Below are positions 41,421 through 50,787 of a stretch of DNA of 64,000 nucleotides, piece by piece. The position numbers and the translations under genes were made by a program. Source of the stretch: Syntrophus sp. (in: bacteria) (GTDB lineage Bacteria > Desulfobacterota > Syntrophorhabdia > Syntrophorhabdales > Syntrophorhabdaceae); NCBI GenBank assembly GCA_013824645.1, contig PNOF01000001.1:1-64000 (forward strand), given 5' to 3'. Under the pieces are notes generated by a model. That model saw only the letters and a program-made list of their open reading frames with translations. It was not told the origin of the DNA and made no database searches. The number at the start of each line of letters is the position of its first letter. The stretch's first letter is position 1.

Positions 41421-43265
41421 CTAGTTCATTGCACTCGCGGAGACGGCACGCAGGTGACTGTATGCCTTCTTCTGATTATTATGATGGAGAATGACGGAAG
41501 GTATATCGAGAATGAGGATGACTTTCCCGTCGCCTCTGATCGTTGCGCCACTGATACCTTTTATATTCTTCAGGAATTCTCCGAGAGGCTTAATAACTAC
41601 TTCCTCCTGTCCCACGACGGAATGGACCTTAATGCCTACGACCTTTTCTCCGATGTTACAGATGACAACATAGCCGCCTTGCTTTTCTTCGGTCTTCCTG
41701 GAAAAAGTCTTCTGAAGATCCATAAGAGGAATAACCGTATTTCTGAGGACCAGAACTTCATTTTTATCGACTGTCTTGAGAAGCCCTTCCTTCAGTTTGA
41801 CCAGCTCCGTAACCATATTCAAAGGGATAGCAAAAAGTTCATCTTCGGACTTAACGATTAAAGCCCTCATGATAGCCAACGTAAGGGGTAATTTTATGGT
41901 GAGTTTAGTCCATTGGCCTTCTTCGGAATCGATATAGGCCTGACCGTTCATCTTTTCAATATTTGTCTTCACAACATCCATTCCCACGCCCCTGCCGGAA
42001 ACACTGCTCACTTTCTGGGCAGTGCTGAGACCCGGTATGAAGACGAGGTTCATTGCTTCTTTCGTTGAAAGACTTGCAAGCTCTGCTTCACTCATAAGTC
42101 CTTTTTCTTTCACCTTATCTTTAACGGCCTGGAGATTGATTCCCTTTCCGTCGTCGAAGATATCGATAATAACGTGGTTTCCTTCATTGTAAGCCTTGAT
42201 TGAAAGCAAACCCTTTCTGTTTTTGCCCTTCTTTTCCCGTTCTGCCGGCACCTCAACACCATGGTCCACAGAATTTCTGACGATATGGATCATAGGATCG
42301 GTGAGGGCCTCGATAAGTGACCTGTCAAGCTCGGTCTCCTCACCTTCCACTTTTAATTCAATATCCTTTTTGAATTCGCCGCAAAGGTCTCGTACCATTC
42401 TGGGTATCTTGCTAAAAACCTTACCGATCGGCACGAGTCGTGCACGCATGACGGAAAGCTGAAGTTCATTGGTAATACCCTCAACATAGCTCGTGACATC
42501 GGCCAGATTATCTAATACGGATTCACCACCACCTTCCTTCTTCGCCAGACTGTTCACCAGGATGAGCCTGTTCTTTCCAAGAACGAGCTCGCCGACAAGG
42601 TTCATCAGTTCGTCAAGTTTCTTGACATCAATACGAATGCTCTGTTCCTCTTTGCCGGCTGTTTTTTGCTTTATGAGAGTATTCTTTACCTGCCCTTCAG
42701 TGGCAAGTTTTTCCTCGACGACTATTTCACCGACCATTTTGTCTGTTTCCGTTTCCTGTTTCTTGAGAACATCCTCAAGCTCACCTTTGGTAATGATCTT
42801 TTCCTCTATAAGCATTTCGCCTATTTTCTTTTTTTCTTCCTGAGGGGGTTCCGCATTTTTCTTCTTACTGACCAAGAAGCCGGCCAGTTTTTCTATTACT
42901 GAAGATGCATCATGATTCTCCACACCTCCGGTCCGGATATCTTCAATCATAAGCTTCATCAAATCAAAAGCTTCAAGGAGGACATCAGCAACTTCCTGGT
43001 CGGTCTTCATTTCACCTTTTCTGACAAGCCCAAGAAGATCCTCCCCTTTGTGCGCAAGCGCGGTCAGGACATTAAAACCTAAGAAACTGGCTGTACCCTT
43101 TATGGTATGGACAGCGCGGAATATACCATTCACCTTCTCTTCGTCCTGACTTTGCTCGATAGCAACAATGTCCTGAATGACATTATCCATTAATTCGCTT
43201 GATTCAACGATAAACTCATCAATAATTTCCTGCATCTCATCTTTTTGTAAAGCCTGATCATCCAT
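41421..43265 (-). CDS. cheA: Chemotaxis histidine kinase CheA
   Basis: 614 residues from ATG 43265 (GAGGAGG upstream; overlaps cheY by 8 bp). Order: Hpt domain with phospho-accepting His53 (AVHTIKGTASFLGF); a linker with two copies of an IGE(M/I)...EEK...L...KQ motif (about 148-201) in place of a usual CheY-binding P2; dimerisation (about 208-275); HATPase (HIVRNSVDHGVE, GRGVGMDVV); CheW-like domain (about 475-605). It phosphorylates CheY and CheB. Last gene of the large fliL-cheA operon. Confidence 0.95.
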   Translation of the reverse strand: MDDQALQKDEMQEIIDEFIVESSELMDNVIQDIVAIEQSQDEEKVNGIFRAVHTIKGTASFLGFNVLTALAHKGEDLLGLVRKGEMKTDQEVADVLLEAFDLMKLMIEDIRTGGVENHDASSVIEKLAGFLVSKKKNAEPPQEEKKKIGEMLIEEKIITKGELEDVLKKQETETDKMVGEIVVEEKLATEGQVKNTLIKQKTAGKEEQSIRIDVKKLDELMNLVGELVLGKNRLILVNSLAKKEGGGESVLDNLADVTSYVEGITNELQLSVMRARLVPIGKVFSKIPRMVRDLCGEFKKDIELKVEGEETELDRSLIEALTDPMIHIVRNSVDHGVEVPAEREKKGKNRKGLLSIKAYNEGNHVIIDIFDDGKGINLQAVKDKVKEKGLMSEAELASLSTKEAMNLVFIPGLSTAQKVSSVSGRGVGMDVVKTNIEKMNGQAYIDSEEGQWTKLTIKLPLTLAIMRALIVKSEDELFAIPLNMVTELVKLKEGLLKTVDKNEVLVLRNTVIPLMDLQKTFSRKTEEKQGGYVVICNIGEKVVGIKVHSVVGQEEVVIKPLGEFLKNIKGISGATIRGDGKVILILDIPSVILHHNNQKKAYSHLRAVSASAMN

Positions 43266-43638
43266 GGTCTTCCTCCTCACCGAGAAGACTTTCAACCTTA
43301 TAAAGAAGAAAATTCGGCTGGACAGGTTTATTGAGAAACATATTCACTCCAGCATCAAATGCATCTTTTTTCAGTTTTTCGTCCTTCGTCGTTGTCAGCA
43401 TTATAACAGGTGTATCCATATAGTAGTAGTTATCGCGCAAATTCTTGACAAATTCAATACCGTCCATATTAGGCATGTTGAGATCCACGATAACAAGATC
43501 AACCTGTACATGACCCAGTTTCTCCATTGCATCAAGTCCGTCTTCTGCTTCGGCAATGATGTAACTCTTCTTCTTTAATATATAACCAAGCAATTTCCTT
43601 ATGGTCGGTGAATCGTCTACAACCAGTATTGTTTTCAT
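43258..43638 (-). CDS. cheY: Chemotaxis response regulator CheY
   Basis: 126 residues, a lone receiver: DD8-9, phosphoacceptor Asp52 (LVIVDLNMPNMDG), the Thr in MLTTTKDEK and Lys in NKPVQPNF. When phosphorylated it binds FliM (whose N-terminal docking motif is intact here) and changes motor rotation. Lies 3 bp after cheR and overlaps cheA. Confidence 0.93.
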   Translation of the reverse strand: MKTILVVDDSPTIRKLLGYILKKKSYIIAEAEDGLDAMEKLGHVQVDLVIVDLNMPNMDGIEFVKNLRDNYYYMDTPVIMLTTTKDEKLKKDAFDAGVNMFLNKPVQPNFLLYKVESLLGEEEDHG

Positions 43639-43641
43639 AGG

Positions 43642-44469
43642 TCATCCTTTTTGATATACAATAGTGCCCGGAAACACAAGGGGCTTGAATGCTCTTGAAA
43701 TATTATGCAGGGATTCAGCATGGCCGATTATCAAAAACCCCTTGGGCTTTAAGCACTCATAGAGATTTTCAATAACCTTTTTCTTTACCTTCTCATCAAA
43801 ATAGATGAGGACATTCCTGCAGAAAATCAGATCCATTTGCTTATAGGCCCGATAGGCGTTATCGTCCATGAAATTCAGAAAATCTATCTTCACGTTCTTC
43901 TTTGCTTTCTCATGTAGCTTGAACATATTGTTCTCTTCGACAAAGTACTTTTTTCTGAGGGAATCATCGGTATTGCGTATACTGTATTGATTGAAAACAG
44001 CACGTTTTGCCGATTCCAGGACCTTCTGGCTAATGTCCGTTGCATAAATCATATAGGGGATATTCTGCTTCATTGTCTGTATAAGCTCCTCCAGCATAAT
44101 AGCCAGCGTGTAAGGTTCTTCCCCTGTGGAACAGGCAGCGCTCCATATCTTAATAGGGTTCGTCATCGAGTTTCCATTGAGATAATGCTTCTGGACAACA
44201 ACCTTAAATGCTTCAAGCTGGGGCGGATTTCTAAAAAAGCTCGTTTCGTTTGTCGTGACCACATCAAAAAGATTGGCAATCTCGTTCTTTCCTTTGTCGC
44301 TAGTATATTTCAGGCTGTAATAGTAGTCCTCGAAGGAACTTAGGCCAAGTTCGTTAAGCCTGTTGGTAAGTCTGCTCTCCAGGAGGTACAATTTGTTTTC
44401 GGCAAAAAATATGCCCGTCTTTTCATAGACAAAATCGCGGAGAGTGGTAAATTCTTCCTTGGTCATCAT
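43642..44469 (-). CDS. cheR: Chemoreceptor methyltransferase CheR
   Basis: 275 residues. The helical N-domain is YEKTGIFFAENKLYLLESRL; the SAM domain has NETSFFRNPPQLEAF, IWSAACSTGEEPYTLA and LIFCRNVLIYFDEKVKKKV; the end is LIIGHAESL. It methylates receptor glutamates, opposed by CheB. Two adjacent ATGs are possible at the start. Ten bp after the HEAT-repeat gene. Confidence 0.95.
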   Translation of the reverse strand: MMTKEEFTTLRDFVYEKTGIFFAENKLYLLESRLTNRLNELGLSSFEDYYYSLKYTSDKGKNEIANLFDVVTTNETSFFRNPPQLEAFKVVVQKHYLNGNSMTNPIKIWSAACSTGEEPYTLAIMLEELIQTMKQNIPYMIYATDISQKVLESAKRAVFNQYSIRNTDDSLRKKYFVEENNMFKLHEKAKKNVKIDFLNFMDDNAYRAYKQMDLIFCRNVLIYFDEKVKKKVIENLYECLKPKGFLIIGHAESLHNISRAFKPLVFPGTIVYQKG

Positions 44470-44478
44470 AATGTTTTC

Positions 44479-46326
44479 CTATACACTCTCAAGTTTCTCC
44501 AGCACCGACGCCGCAGTTGACTGGACATCTTCGTTGGAGTTCTCCGCAAAAGGTTGTATATAGTTGATTGCCTTTTTGTCATTCAAATCGGCAAGGGCCC
44601 TGATACAGCCGATAATAATAAGATTATTCTCATCACTGAGACCGCTCGCAAAGACATCAAACAAGGAGCTGTCTTCAAAGACGGCAAGGGCCACAAGGGC
44701 GTAATATCGTGTCCAGAGTCCCCTTTTAGTATCTATAAAAATCTCTACCAGCCTGTCTCTGAACATATTAAGCTTTTTGTCTTTAATAATCTTCAATGCC
44801 TCATGGGGTATGTCTTCATCCGTTAAGATTTTTTTCAGGAGATTTACATGGCCTTCACTGTCGAGAAAGTTACCAATTAACCCGATAGCGCTTCTCCGCA
44901 CAGTCTCATCGTCATCTGACGATAGTTTCTCGATAAAGGGAAAACTTCTCTCACTGTCAATAAGACTTACTGCCGAGATGCATACTTTTTTATCCTCACT
45001 GGTACCGTCATAGACAAAATATTCCATAAGTTTCAAGGCCTGATCCCGGTCAAGACACACCAGCACTTTCAGGGCTTTGGTTCTTACATCAAAAAAATCT
45101 TTCTTCGCGATAGTGGCTATCTCATTTTTGAGGTCCTGAAGCAATAAAGTCCCGACTGCATCTACGGCGTATCCCTTGATATGACCATCTGTGTCCTGTA
45201 TCGCCTCCCGTACAAGCAAATAGCCGCTCCCATGAAGAATAGCGGGAATACCGGTAATAATCTCTCTTTTTACCTCCACAGAAGAGGAGAGAAAGATGTT
45301 CAGAAGAAATGGCTCTTCCAGCTTTACACCGACAGATTTACAGGCTTGTATGAGGGGAAGGCAATATTTTTCGTCTCTTTTCACATAATCCTGAACAGAG
45401 GGTGCCCAGACATCGCTGAGGGAAACAAAAAGTTCAAGGATTGTTCTGTAATCTTCATTGTCCGGACCCATCTCTGCAAGTACATCGAGGATGGCCTCAC
45501 AGGTTTCATCATACCTGAAATAGGCAAGCATCTGCATTATTTCGAGAGAATATTGTTTTTCATATCTGATACCGTTCAAGAGGTGCTCGTATAATTCATC
45601 ACCTATCTTTTCTTTAAGCTTTTGGAAGATATCTTCATTGCCTTTTTCGAGAATAACCCTTAAATAGGAGTTTCTTTTTTCTCTATTCCATCCCTTTAAT
45701 ATCTCAAAGACCTCATTAAGAATAGCATCATCTTCATATTCTATAAGCACTTCACAGGCTGCTACGGATAATTCTTCTTCGCTGTTTTTGAAAAATTCCA
45801 GCAGCGCCGGCACGGCCTTGCTGCTCTTTGTCCGCCCGAGGCTGTATATGGCCGAAAAAGCAATCCAATCCACATCTTTTAAAGCAACAAGGAGCGCCAT
45901 CACTGCCCCTTCATCGTCGAAATCGCCCAGCGCTACACAGGCTGCATTTCTCGTGTTTTCTTCATCGTTACGAAGCTTGTCGATAAGGCTGGGAATGGCG
46001 CGTCTGTCTTTCAGGAAACTCAAGACTTCACATCCATAAACCCTGATGTCCTCGTTCTCGTCATAGAGCATCCGGATAACACCGTCAATGTGGCTGCTTC
46101 CTATTTTTTTCAAGACATCGAGAACAGCCATCCTGGCGCCAGTATTGACCTCCTGTAAGAGCGGAACAATACCCTCCACAACATCTTTGCCCGGGGAGGA
46201 TATTAAGGCATCGATGGCCCTTTCCTTTTCAAAATTATCTCCATTCTGCAAGAGATCAATAAAACGCGTTAATTCTTCCTTGCCAATCTGTTTTTGTGGT
46301 ATCCCTTGAGCATCCATATTTTTCAT
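44479..46326 (-). CDS. HEAT-repeat protein in the chemotaxis operon
   Basis: 615 residues made almost entirely of HEAT/PBS-lyase-type helical repeats (for example VRVYGCEVLSFLKDRRAIPS-like units about every 31 residues: RAIPSLIDKLRNDEENTRNAA, KAVPALLEFFKNSEEELSVAA, VNLLKKILTDED). No enzymatic motif, signal or membrane span. Such solenoids are protein-binding scaffolds. It overlaps cheB by 4 bp and precedes cheR by 10 bp, so it is fixed inside the che genes; a partner among Che proteins is likely but unproven. Confidence 0.85.
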   Translation of the reverse strand: MKNMDAQGIPQKQIGKEELTRFIDLLQNGDNFEKERAIDALISSPGKDVVEGIVPLLQEVNTGARMAVLDVLKKIGSSHIDGVIRMLYDENEDIRVYGCEVLSFLKDRRAIPSLIDKLRNDEENTRNAACVALGDFDDEGAVMALLVALKDVDWIAFSAIYSLGRTKSSKAVPALLEFFKNSEEELSVAACEVLIEYEDDAILNEVFEILKGWNREKRNSYLRVILEKGNEDIFQKLKEKIGDELYEHLLNGIRYEKQYSLEIMQMLAYFRYDETCEAILDVLAEMGPDNEDYRTILELFVSLSDVWAPSVQDYVKRDEKYCLPLIQACKSVGVKLEEPFLLNIFLSSSVEVKREIITGIPAILHGSGYLLVREAIQDTDGHIKGYAVDAVGTLLLQDLKNEIATIAKKDFFDVRTKALKVLVCLDRDQALKLMEYFVYDGTSEDKKVCISAVSLIDSERSFPFIEKLSSDDDETVRRSAIGLIGNFLDSEGHVNLLKKILTDEDIPHEALKIIKDKKLNMFRDRLVEIFIDTKRGLWTRYYALVALAVFEDSSLFDVFASGLSDENNLIIIGCIRALADLNDKKAINYIQPFAENSNEDVQSTAASVLEKLESV

Positions 46327-47351
46327 AAGACCCTCATTATCTCCTCAGATATCTTATCTATGGGTAACACTACGTCAGCCAGATTTGCGCTGATTACCGC
46401 CTTGGGCATGCCAAAAACAACGCAGGTATCTTCATCCTGTGCAATAATATATCCTTTTTTCGCTTTCATTTCCTTCATACCGTTCAACCCGTCATTGCCC
46501 ATACCTGTCAGAATAACGCCAATCGATTGCTCCCCATAGGCACTCGCAGTTGAAGACATGAGGAGGTCGACAGAAGGGCGGTAAATATACTGCGTTCCTT
46601 CAACGAATTCAACGACCACGTCTTTTCCTCTCCTCTTGAGCGCCATATGGGTATTACCGGGGGCAATGAGAGCAACACCGGGGGTAAGCGTCTCTTTCTC
46701 TTCCGCTTCTTTTACGTGGATCTGGGAAACAGTATCAAGTCTCTGCGCAAAAGACTGGGTAAACAGTTTTGGCATGTGCTGAGCTATAACAATGGGAAGG
46801 GGGAAATCCTTGGGCAGGCTTTTCAGTATATGCTGGAGAACGGGTGGACCGCCAGTGGAGGCCCCAATAGATAAAACCTCATGTTTGATTTTTTGATTGA
46901 GATTTAAGATAACCGGTTTTTTGACAAGATCCAGTTTTCTCAATAAAAATATTACTTTATTCCTTGCAACGTTTTTGACCTTTGTAATAAGTTCCGTTTC
47001 TTTTGCAGCCAGGGAATTGGCAATGCCGCTAAAATCTTTTGTAACAAAATCGCAGGCGCCGAGATTGAGGGCCTCCATAGTAATTTCAGCGCCCTCTTTT
47101 GTTAAAGCGCTCATCATGATCACAGGAATAGGATTATTGGCCATAATATGTCTTAAGGCCTCCAGACCATTCATAACGGGCATCTCAACATCCATAGTGA
47201 TGAGGTCCGGTTTTAAGGCTTCTATTTTCTCTAAAGCATCTCTCCCATCAACAGCAGTGCCTACAACCTCTATATGCTGGTCTTTCGACAGCATACGAGA
47301 TATCGTTTTCCGCATGACAAGAGAATCGTCAACAACAAGAACTTTTATCAT
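46323..47351 (-). CDS. cheB: Chemoreceptor methylesterase CheB
   Basis: 342 residues. The receiver domain (1-120) has Asp54 (LITMDVEMPVMNG). A linker precedes the methylesterase domain (about 155-340), whose triad elements are the Ser in SIGASTGGPPVLQ, the His in IAQHMP and the Asp in GMGNDGLNGM. It removes methyl groups from receptors and deamidates glutamines. Overlaps both neighbours (HDOD gene by 23 bp, HEAT gene by 4 bp). Confidence 0.95.
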   Translation of the reverse strand: MIKVLVVDDSLVMRKTISRMLSKDQHIEVVGTAVDGRDALEKIEALKPDLITMDVEMPVMNGLEALRHIMANNPIPVIMMSALTKEGAEITMEALNLGACDFVTKDFSGIANSLAAKETELITKVKNVARNKVIFLLRKLDLVKKPVILNLNQKIKHEVLSIGASTGGPPVLQHILKSLPKDFPLPIVIAQHMPKLFTQSFAQRLDTVSQIHVKEAEEKETLTPGVALIAPGNTHMALKRRGKDVVVEFVEGTQYIYRPSVDLLMSSTASAYGEQSIGVILTGMGNDGLNGMKEMKAKKGYIIAQDEDTCVVFGMPKAVISANLADVVLPIDKISEEIMRVL

Positions 47352-48237
47352 CTTTCTCCTCTAACACCTCTTCGAAGAACCCTTTGACGTTTTTTAACTG
47401 TGCAAATGCCTGTTCAAAAAATCTAAGCTCCTCACTGGGTGTTAAACTTACCCACTGGTCTTCTGCAATCTGGATACAATCCCTGTACTTATATAAAAAT
47501 TCATCGAAACTGGAAAAATTATCTCTTAAGTCAATCTTTTTTGCACATGTATTGCCCATACTTATTATCATTGCATGTTCCCGATATTCTTCGGCAGCTT
47601 CAGGATTATGGTGAAACATGATACCGCCGGTAACTGATTTTGGTATATTCCACATTTGAAGGAGCAGAGCGCCTATAACGCCATGATCAACGGAAAAAAC
47701 CTCCCTTTCCGCGTCAAGACGGCTTATATTTTGTTCCATTATCAGCGCATTGATGTGCTCCCATTCCTCGCGAAAATACCGATATATAACAATAGCTCCG
47801 ATATCATGCATAAGCCCGCCGATATAGACTTCATTGGCGTTTGTCCCGCGTACGCATGTGCTGATTGTTTTTGAGAGAACGCCACAGGTGATGGAATGTC
47901 TGATAAACTCTTCCCGATTGAAGACAGAATCACCTTTGATCATAGTAATAAAAGGCATGTGGAGAATAATATGGGAAAGATGCTGAAAACCGACAATCGC
48001 TATAGCATGCTCAATAGAGGTAATATTCCTGAAGTTCCGCGTACCGAAATAAGCCGTATTGGCCACTCTCAGTACTTCTCCCACCATTGAGGGGTCCATG
48101 CTTTTTGCCAGATCTGCCGCGGAACTCATAGGGTCCTCAATAACATTGATCACTTCTCCCACTATCCCGGGAAACGTCGGCAGAACTTCTATCTTGCCCA
48201 GTTTACCGAGTATGTATTCGGTGTCCATACCCATCAT
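47329..48237 (-). CDS. HDOD-domain protein
   Basis: 302 residues. A single HDOD domain (about 10-215) has VLRVANTAYFG, SIEHAIAIVGFQHLSHIIL and the GGLMHDIGAIVIYRYF segment with an HD pair. HDOD proteins are signalling modules related to HD phosphohydrolases but usually lack catalysis. Lies between fliA and cheB. The tail ends in a Cys pair (SSCC). The first or third Met may be the start. Confidence 0.85.
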   Translation of the reverse strand: MMGMDTEYILGKLGKIEVLPTFPGIVGEVINVIEDPMSSAADLAKSMDPSMVGEVLRVANTAYFGTRNFRNITSIEHAIAIVGFQHLSHIILHMPFITMIKGDSVFNREEFIRHSITCGVLSKTISTCVRGTNANEVYIGGLMHDIGAIVIYRYFREEWEHINALIMEQNISRLDAEREVFSVDHGVIGALLLQMWNIPKSVTGGIMFHHNPEAAEEYREHAMIISMGNTCAKKIDLRDNFSSFDEFLYKYRDCIQIAEDQWVSLTPSEELRFFEQAFAQLKNVKGFFEEVLEEKDDKSSCC

Positions 48238-48266
48238 CTATATTATCGGGTTGTAGGATATAAATC

Positions 48267-49007
48267 TTAACTCTTAAGATATTTTTTCATTGTTACCCGT
48301 AAATTCATAATAGCCTGGGAATGGATCTGACATATTCGTGCTTCCGTAATGCCGAGGACCGCGGCAATTTCTTTCATATTCATATCTTCGTGATAATAAA
48401 GGCTCAGGACATGTTTCTGCCTCTCCGGCAATTTATCAAGCTCTTTGGCGAGGATTTTTTCCATTTCATACAACTCGGCACACTTTTCAGGATCATCACT
48501 TTCGTCCATAACATAACGGATGATCCTCTCCTTTGCTTCTCCGAGAAGTTCATACAAATCTTCAATACTCACCACCGATAGATTCCCATAATCTTTGAGC
48601 AGCATGAAGTACTCGTCGAGATCCATACCGAGCGCTTCAGCTACTTCCTCTTCCTGGGGAAGCCTGCCCAGCTTGTTTTCCAGCTTTCTGACTACTTCAT
48701 TTATCTTTTTCGATTTAGACCTGGCGCTCCTCGGAAACCAATCTCTGGACCGCAATTCATCAATCATGGCCCCCCGTACCCTGAGATACGCAAAGGTATT
48801 GAGTTTGATGCCCTTACTTACATCATACTTTTCCATAGCCTCAAGAAGTCCAACGATACCTGCTGAGATGAGATCCTCGATGATACCGTCATCGTCATAC
48901 CGCTTTGACACTTTATAAGCAAGGTGCTTGACGATAGGGATAAATTCATCGATGATTTTTTCCCGTTCATCGACACATGTTTTTGCATAAGCCCTCTTCC
49001 ACATCAT
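48267..49007 (-). CDS. fliA: Flagellar sigma factor FliA (sigma-28)
   Basis: 246 residues. Region 2 is VKHLAYKVSKRYDDDGIIEDLISAGIVG plus KLNTFAYLRVRGAMIDELRS; region 3 and region 4 follow (LPERQKHVLSLYY, MKEIAAVLGITEARICQIHS). It recognises the TAAA/CCGATAA promoters seen before flagellin, flgM and cheW. It overlaps flhG by 4 bp, placing it in the sigma-54-type fliL operon and giving a two-tier cascade. Confidence 0.95.
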   Translation of the reverse strand: MMWKRAYAKTCVDEREKIIDEFIPIVKHLAYKVSKRYDDDGIIEDLISAGIVGLLEAMEKYDVSKGIKLNTFAYLRVRGAMIDELRSRDWFPRSARSKSKKINEVVRKLENKLGRLPQEEEVAEALGMDLDEYFMLLKDYGNLSVVSIEDLYELLGEAKERIIRYVMDESDDPEKCAELYEMEKILAKELDKLPERQKHVLSLYYHEDMNMKEIAAVLGITEARICQIHSQAIMNLRVTMKKYLKS

Positions 49008-49747
49008 GACACCAGTCTGTTGCAGATTTGCATGAGTGCTTTTGTAGCGTGGGTGTCAGGGAAACGCTCGACCCATAACTTCTGCTTTCTCGTAGCGATA
49101 TTTACATTTTTGTCAATCGGAATATAGCCGAAATAATCAAGGTAGACATCGAGGAACCTGTCAGTTACATTAAGAATCTGCTTATATATTTCCAAGGCCT
49201 CTTCTTCATCCTTTACCATATTAACAATCACATTAAAGTCTTTTCTGCCCGTCTTCTTGTGTAAAACCTTTATAACCGCGTATGAATCTGTGATACTTGC
49301 CGGATCGGGGGTAATAACCACAAAAATATTCTCGCTCATGGCATTAAAGTAGACAACATTGGAAGATATACCCGCCGAGGTATCAATAATTAAAATATCA
49401 TGTTTGGGAAGTCCCTGAATGGAGGCAAAGAGGATCTTTCTTTCGTTCTCGCTGAGATGAGAAAATTCACTGATTCCCGATGTAGCCGGGATAATTTTGA
49501 TACCACAGGGACCTTCTGCTATTACTTCCTCGATGCTCCTGGTACCGTCAATGAGGTCTTTGACATTATATTTCGGGTGCATCCCAAACATAATATCGAT
49601 ATTCCCAAGGGAAAGGTCGGCATCGAGAATAAAAGTCGACTTATCCATATTCCCCAGTAAGTAGGCCATATTGGAAACAATTGATGATTTGCCTACACCC
49701 CCTTTCCCGCTTGTTACTGTAATTGTCTTTCTACCGTTTTTTACCAT
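49004..49747 (-). CDS. flhG: MinD-like ATPase FlhG
   Basis: 247 residues. Deviant Walker A SGKGGVGKSSIVSNMA, switch motif DADLSLGNIDIMFG, and IIDTSAGISSNVV. FlhG (FleN) limits flagellar number by acting on FlhF and the master regulator. It follows flhF with a 7-bp overlap. The activating N-terminal DQ-rich motif is short here, starting only MVKNGRK. Confidence 0.92.
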   Translation of the reverse strand: MVKNGRKTITVTSGKGGVGKSSIVSNMAYLLGNMDKSTFILDADLSLGNIDIMFGMHPKYNVKDLIDGTRSIEEVIAEGPCGIKIIPATSGISEFSHLSENERKILFASIQGLPKHDILIIDTSAGISSNVVYFNAMSENIFVVITPDPASITDSYAVIKVLHKKTGRKDFNVIVNMVKDEEEALEIYKQILNVTDRFLDVYLDYFGYIPIDKNVNIATRKQKLWVERFPDTHATKALMQICNRLVS

Positions 49748-50787
49748 ATAGCACCTTCAATTAGTATTCTGCTGAATGTTTCCTTGTCATGCGGCAATAT
49801 GTCGTTGAAACCGATCCCTTTTGTCATAAAGCAAACAGGCCGGCCTAATTTAATAACATTGCAGCAGAGGCTCCCAAGGTTTTCCTCTTCATCAAGTTTT
49901 GAAAAAACAAGCCCGGCGATATTACAGTTTTGAAATATTTTCAAATACTGTTCCATTTTTTCATCCCGCGCTCCTGCCGGAAGGACAATAATTTTTTTAA
50001 ACTCTTTCAGTTGCTCGACAGCCTGTTTTTGGATCTCCACTTGTCCCGTGAGATCAATGAGCGTTTTCCCTGTATTCCTTTTTGCCTTCACGAAAAGATC
50101 TTCCGGATTGGTGGTAAATTGAACGGGTACGCCGGTACTTTCCGAAAAGGCGAGAAGCTCATCGTGACTTGATTTTTTTACCGGATCAAAAGAGAGAATT
50201 GAAACCGGCATCCCCTCGTCAGATACCATTTTTGAAAGTTTTTTCACTGTCTCCGTCTTCCCGGAGCCGGTAGGACCCAGAAAAACAAGCGGCTCCGGTG
50301 AATCGACCGGACGATATGTACTTATTCTCCTTGCTATGGCGGTCTTGAGAAAAAAAATCGCCTTTGTAGAGTTCTCTGCGAGATGTCCTACCTCAGCATA
50401 CACCTCAGAAACCAGTTCCAGGGCAAAGTGTATGTTAAAACCATTTTTCGCTATTTTTTCAAAAAGCACCTTCAGGGGTAGCGGATAGGTTTTCATTCTG
50501 TCCCGTATCATTTCAGACTCCATAGTGCCCAACCGTTCGGTGAGATATTTCGTCGTATATTGCCACACTGCCTCAGTCCCGCGCCGTAATTCTCCGAGAT
50601 AATCTTCCTCGGGTGTTGCCGGCACATCTTCGACGGCTATGGAAATCTCGCAGCCCTTTTTCGTCCAGCCATAGCCATCAAGATTGTTTTGTTTGATGTC
50701 CATTATAATCGTATCAGGGCCGTATTGTTCCTTAATCGATTCCATGCCTTTTCTGATGTCGTCAAAACTGTGGGTCCTAACCTTCAT
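49741..50787 (-). CDS. flhF: Flagellar placement GTPase FlhF
   Basis: 348 residues. Basic/variable N-domain (about 1-90), N-domain helices, then an SRP-type GTPase: FLGPTGSGKTETVKKL (G1), LSFDPVKKSSHDELLAF (near G2), LIDLTGQ, and VFSKLDEEENLGS (G4). FlhF sets the cell-pole site of the flagellum. The G3 element reads DLTGQ rather than the usual D-x-A/P-G-x. Overlaps flhA by 11 bp. Confidence 0.92.
   Translation of the reverse strand: MKVRTHSFDDIRKGMESIKEQYGPDTIIMDIKQNNLDGYGWTKKGCEISIAVEDVPATPEEDYLGELRRGTEAVWQYTTKYLTERLGTMESEMIRDRMKTYPLPLKVLFEKIAKNGFNIHFALELVSEVYAEVGHLAENSTKAIFFLKTAIARRISTYRPVDSPEPLVFLGPTGSGKTETVKKLSKMVSDEGMPVSILSFDPVKKSSHDELLAFSESTGVPVQFTTNPEDLFVKAKRNTGKTLIDLTGQVEIQKQAVEQLKEFKKIIVLPAGARDEKMEQYLKIFQNCNIAGLVFSKLDEEENLGSLCCNVIKLGRPVCFMTKGIGFNDILPHDKETFSRILIEGAIW

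Noticed and set aside
41289-41861. 190-codon plus-strand frame across the cheA 3' end
   Set aside because: Mostly antisense to the conserved CheW-like domain of CheA; the unique part is the structured intergenic element.
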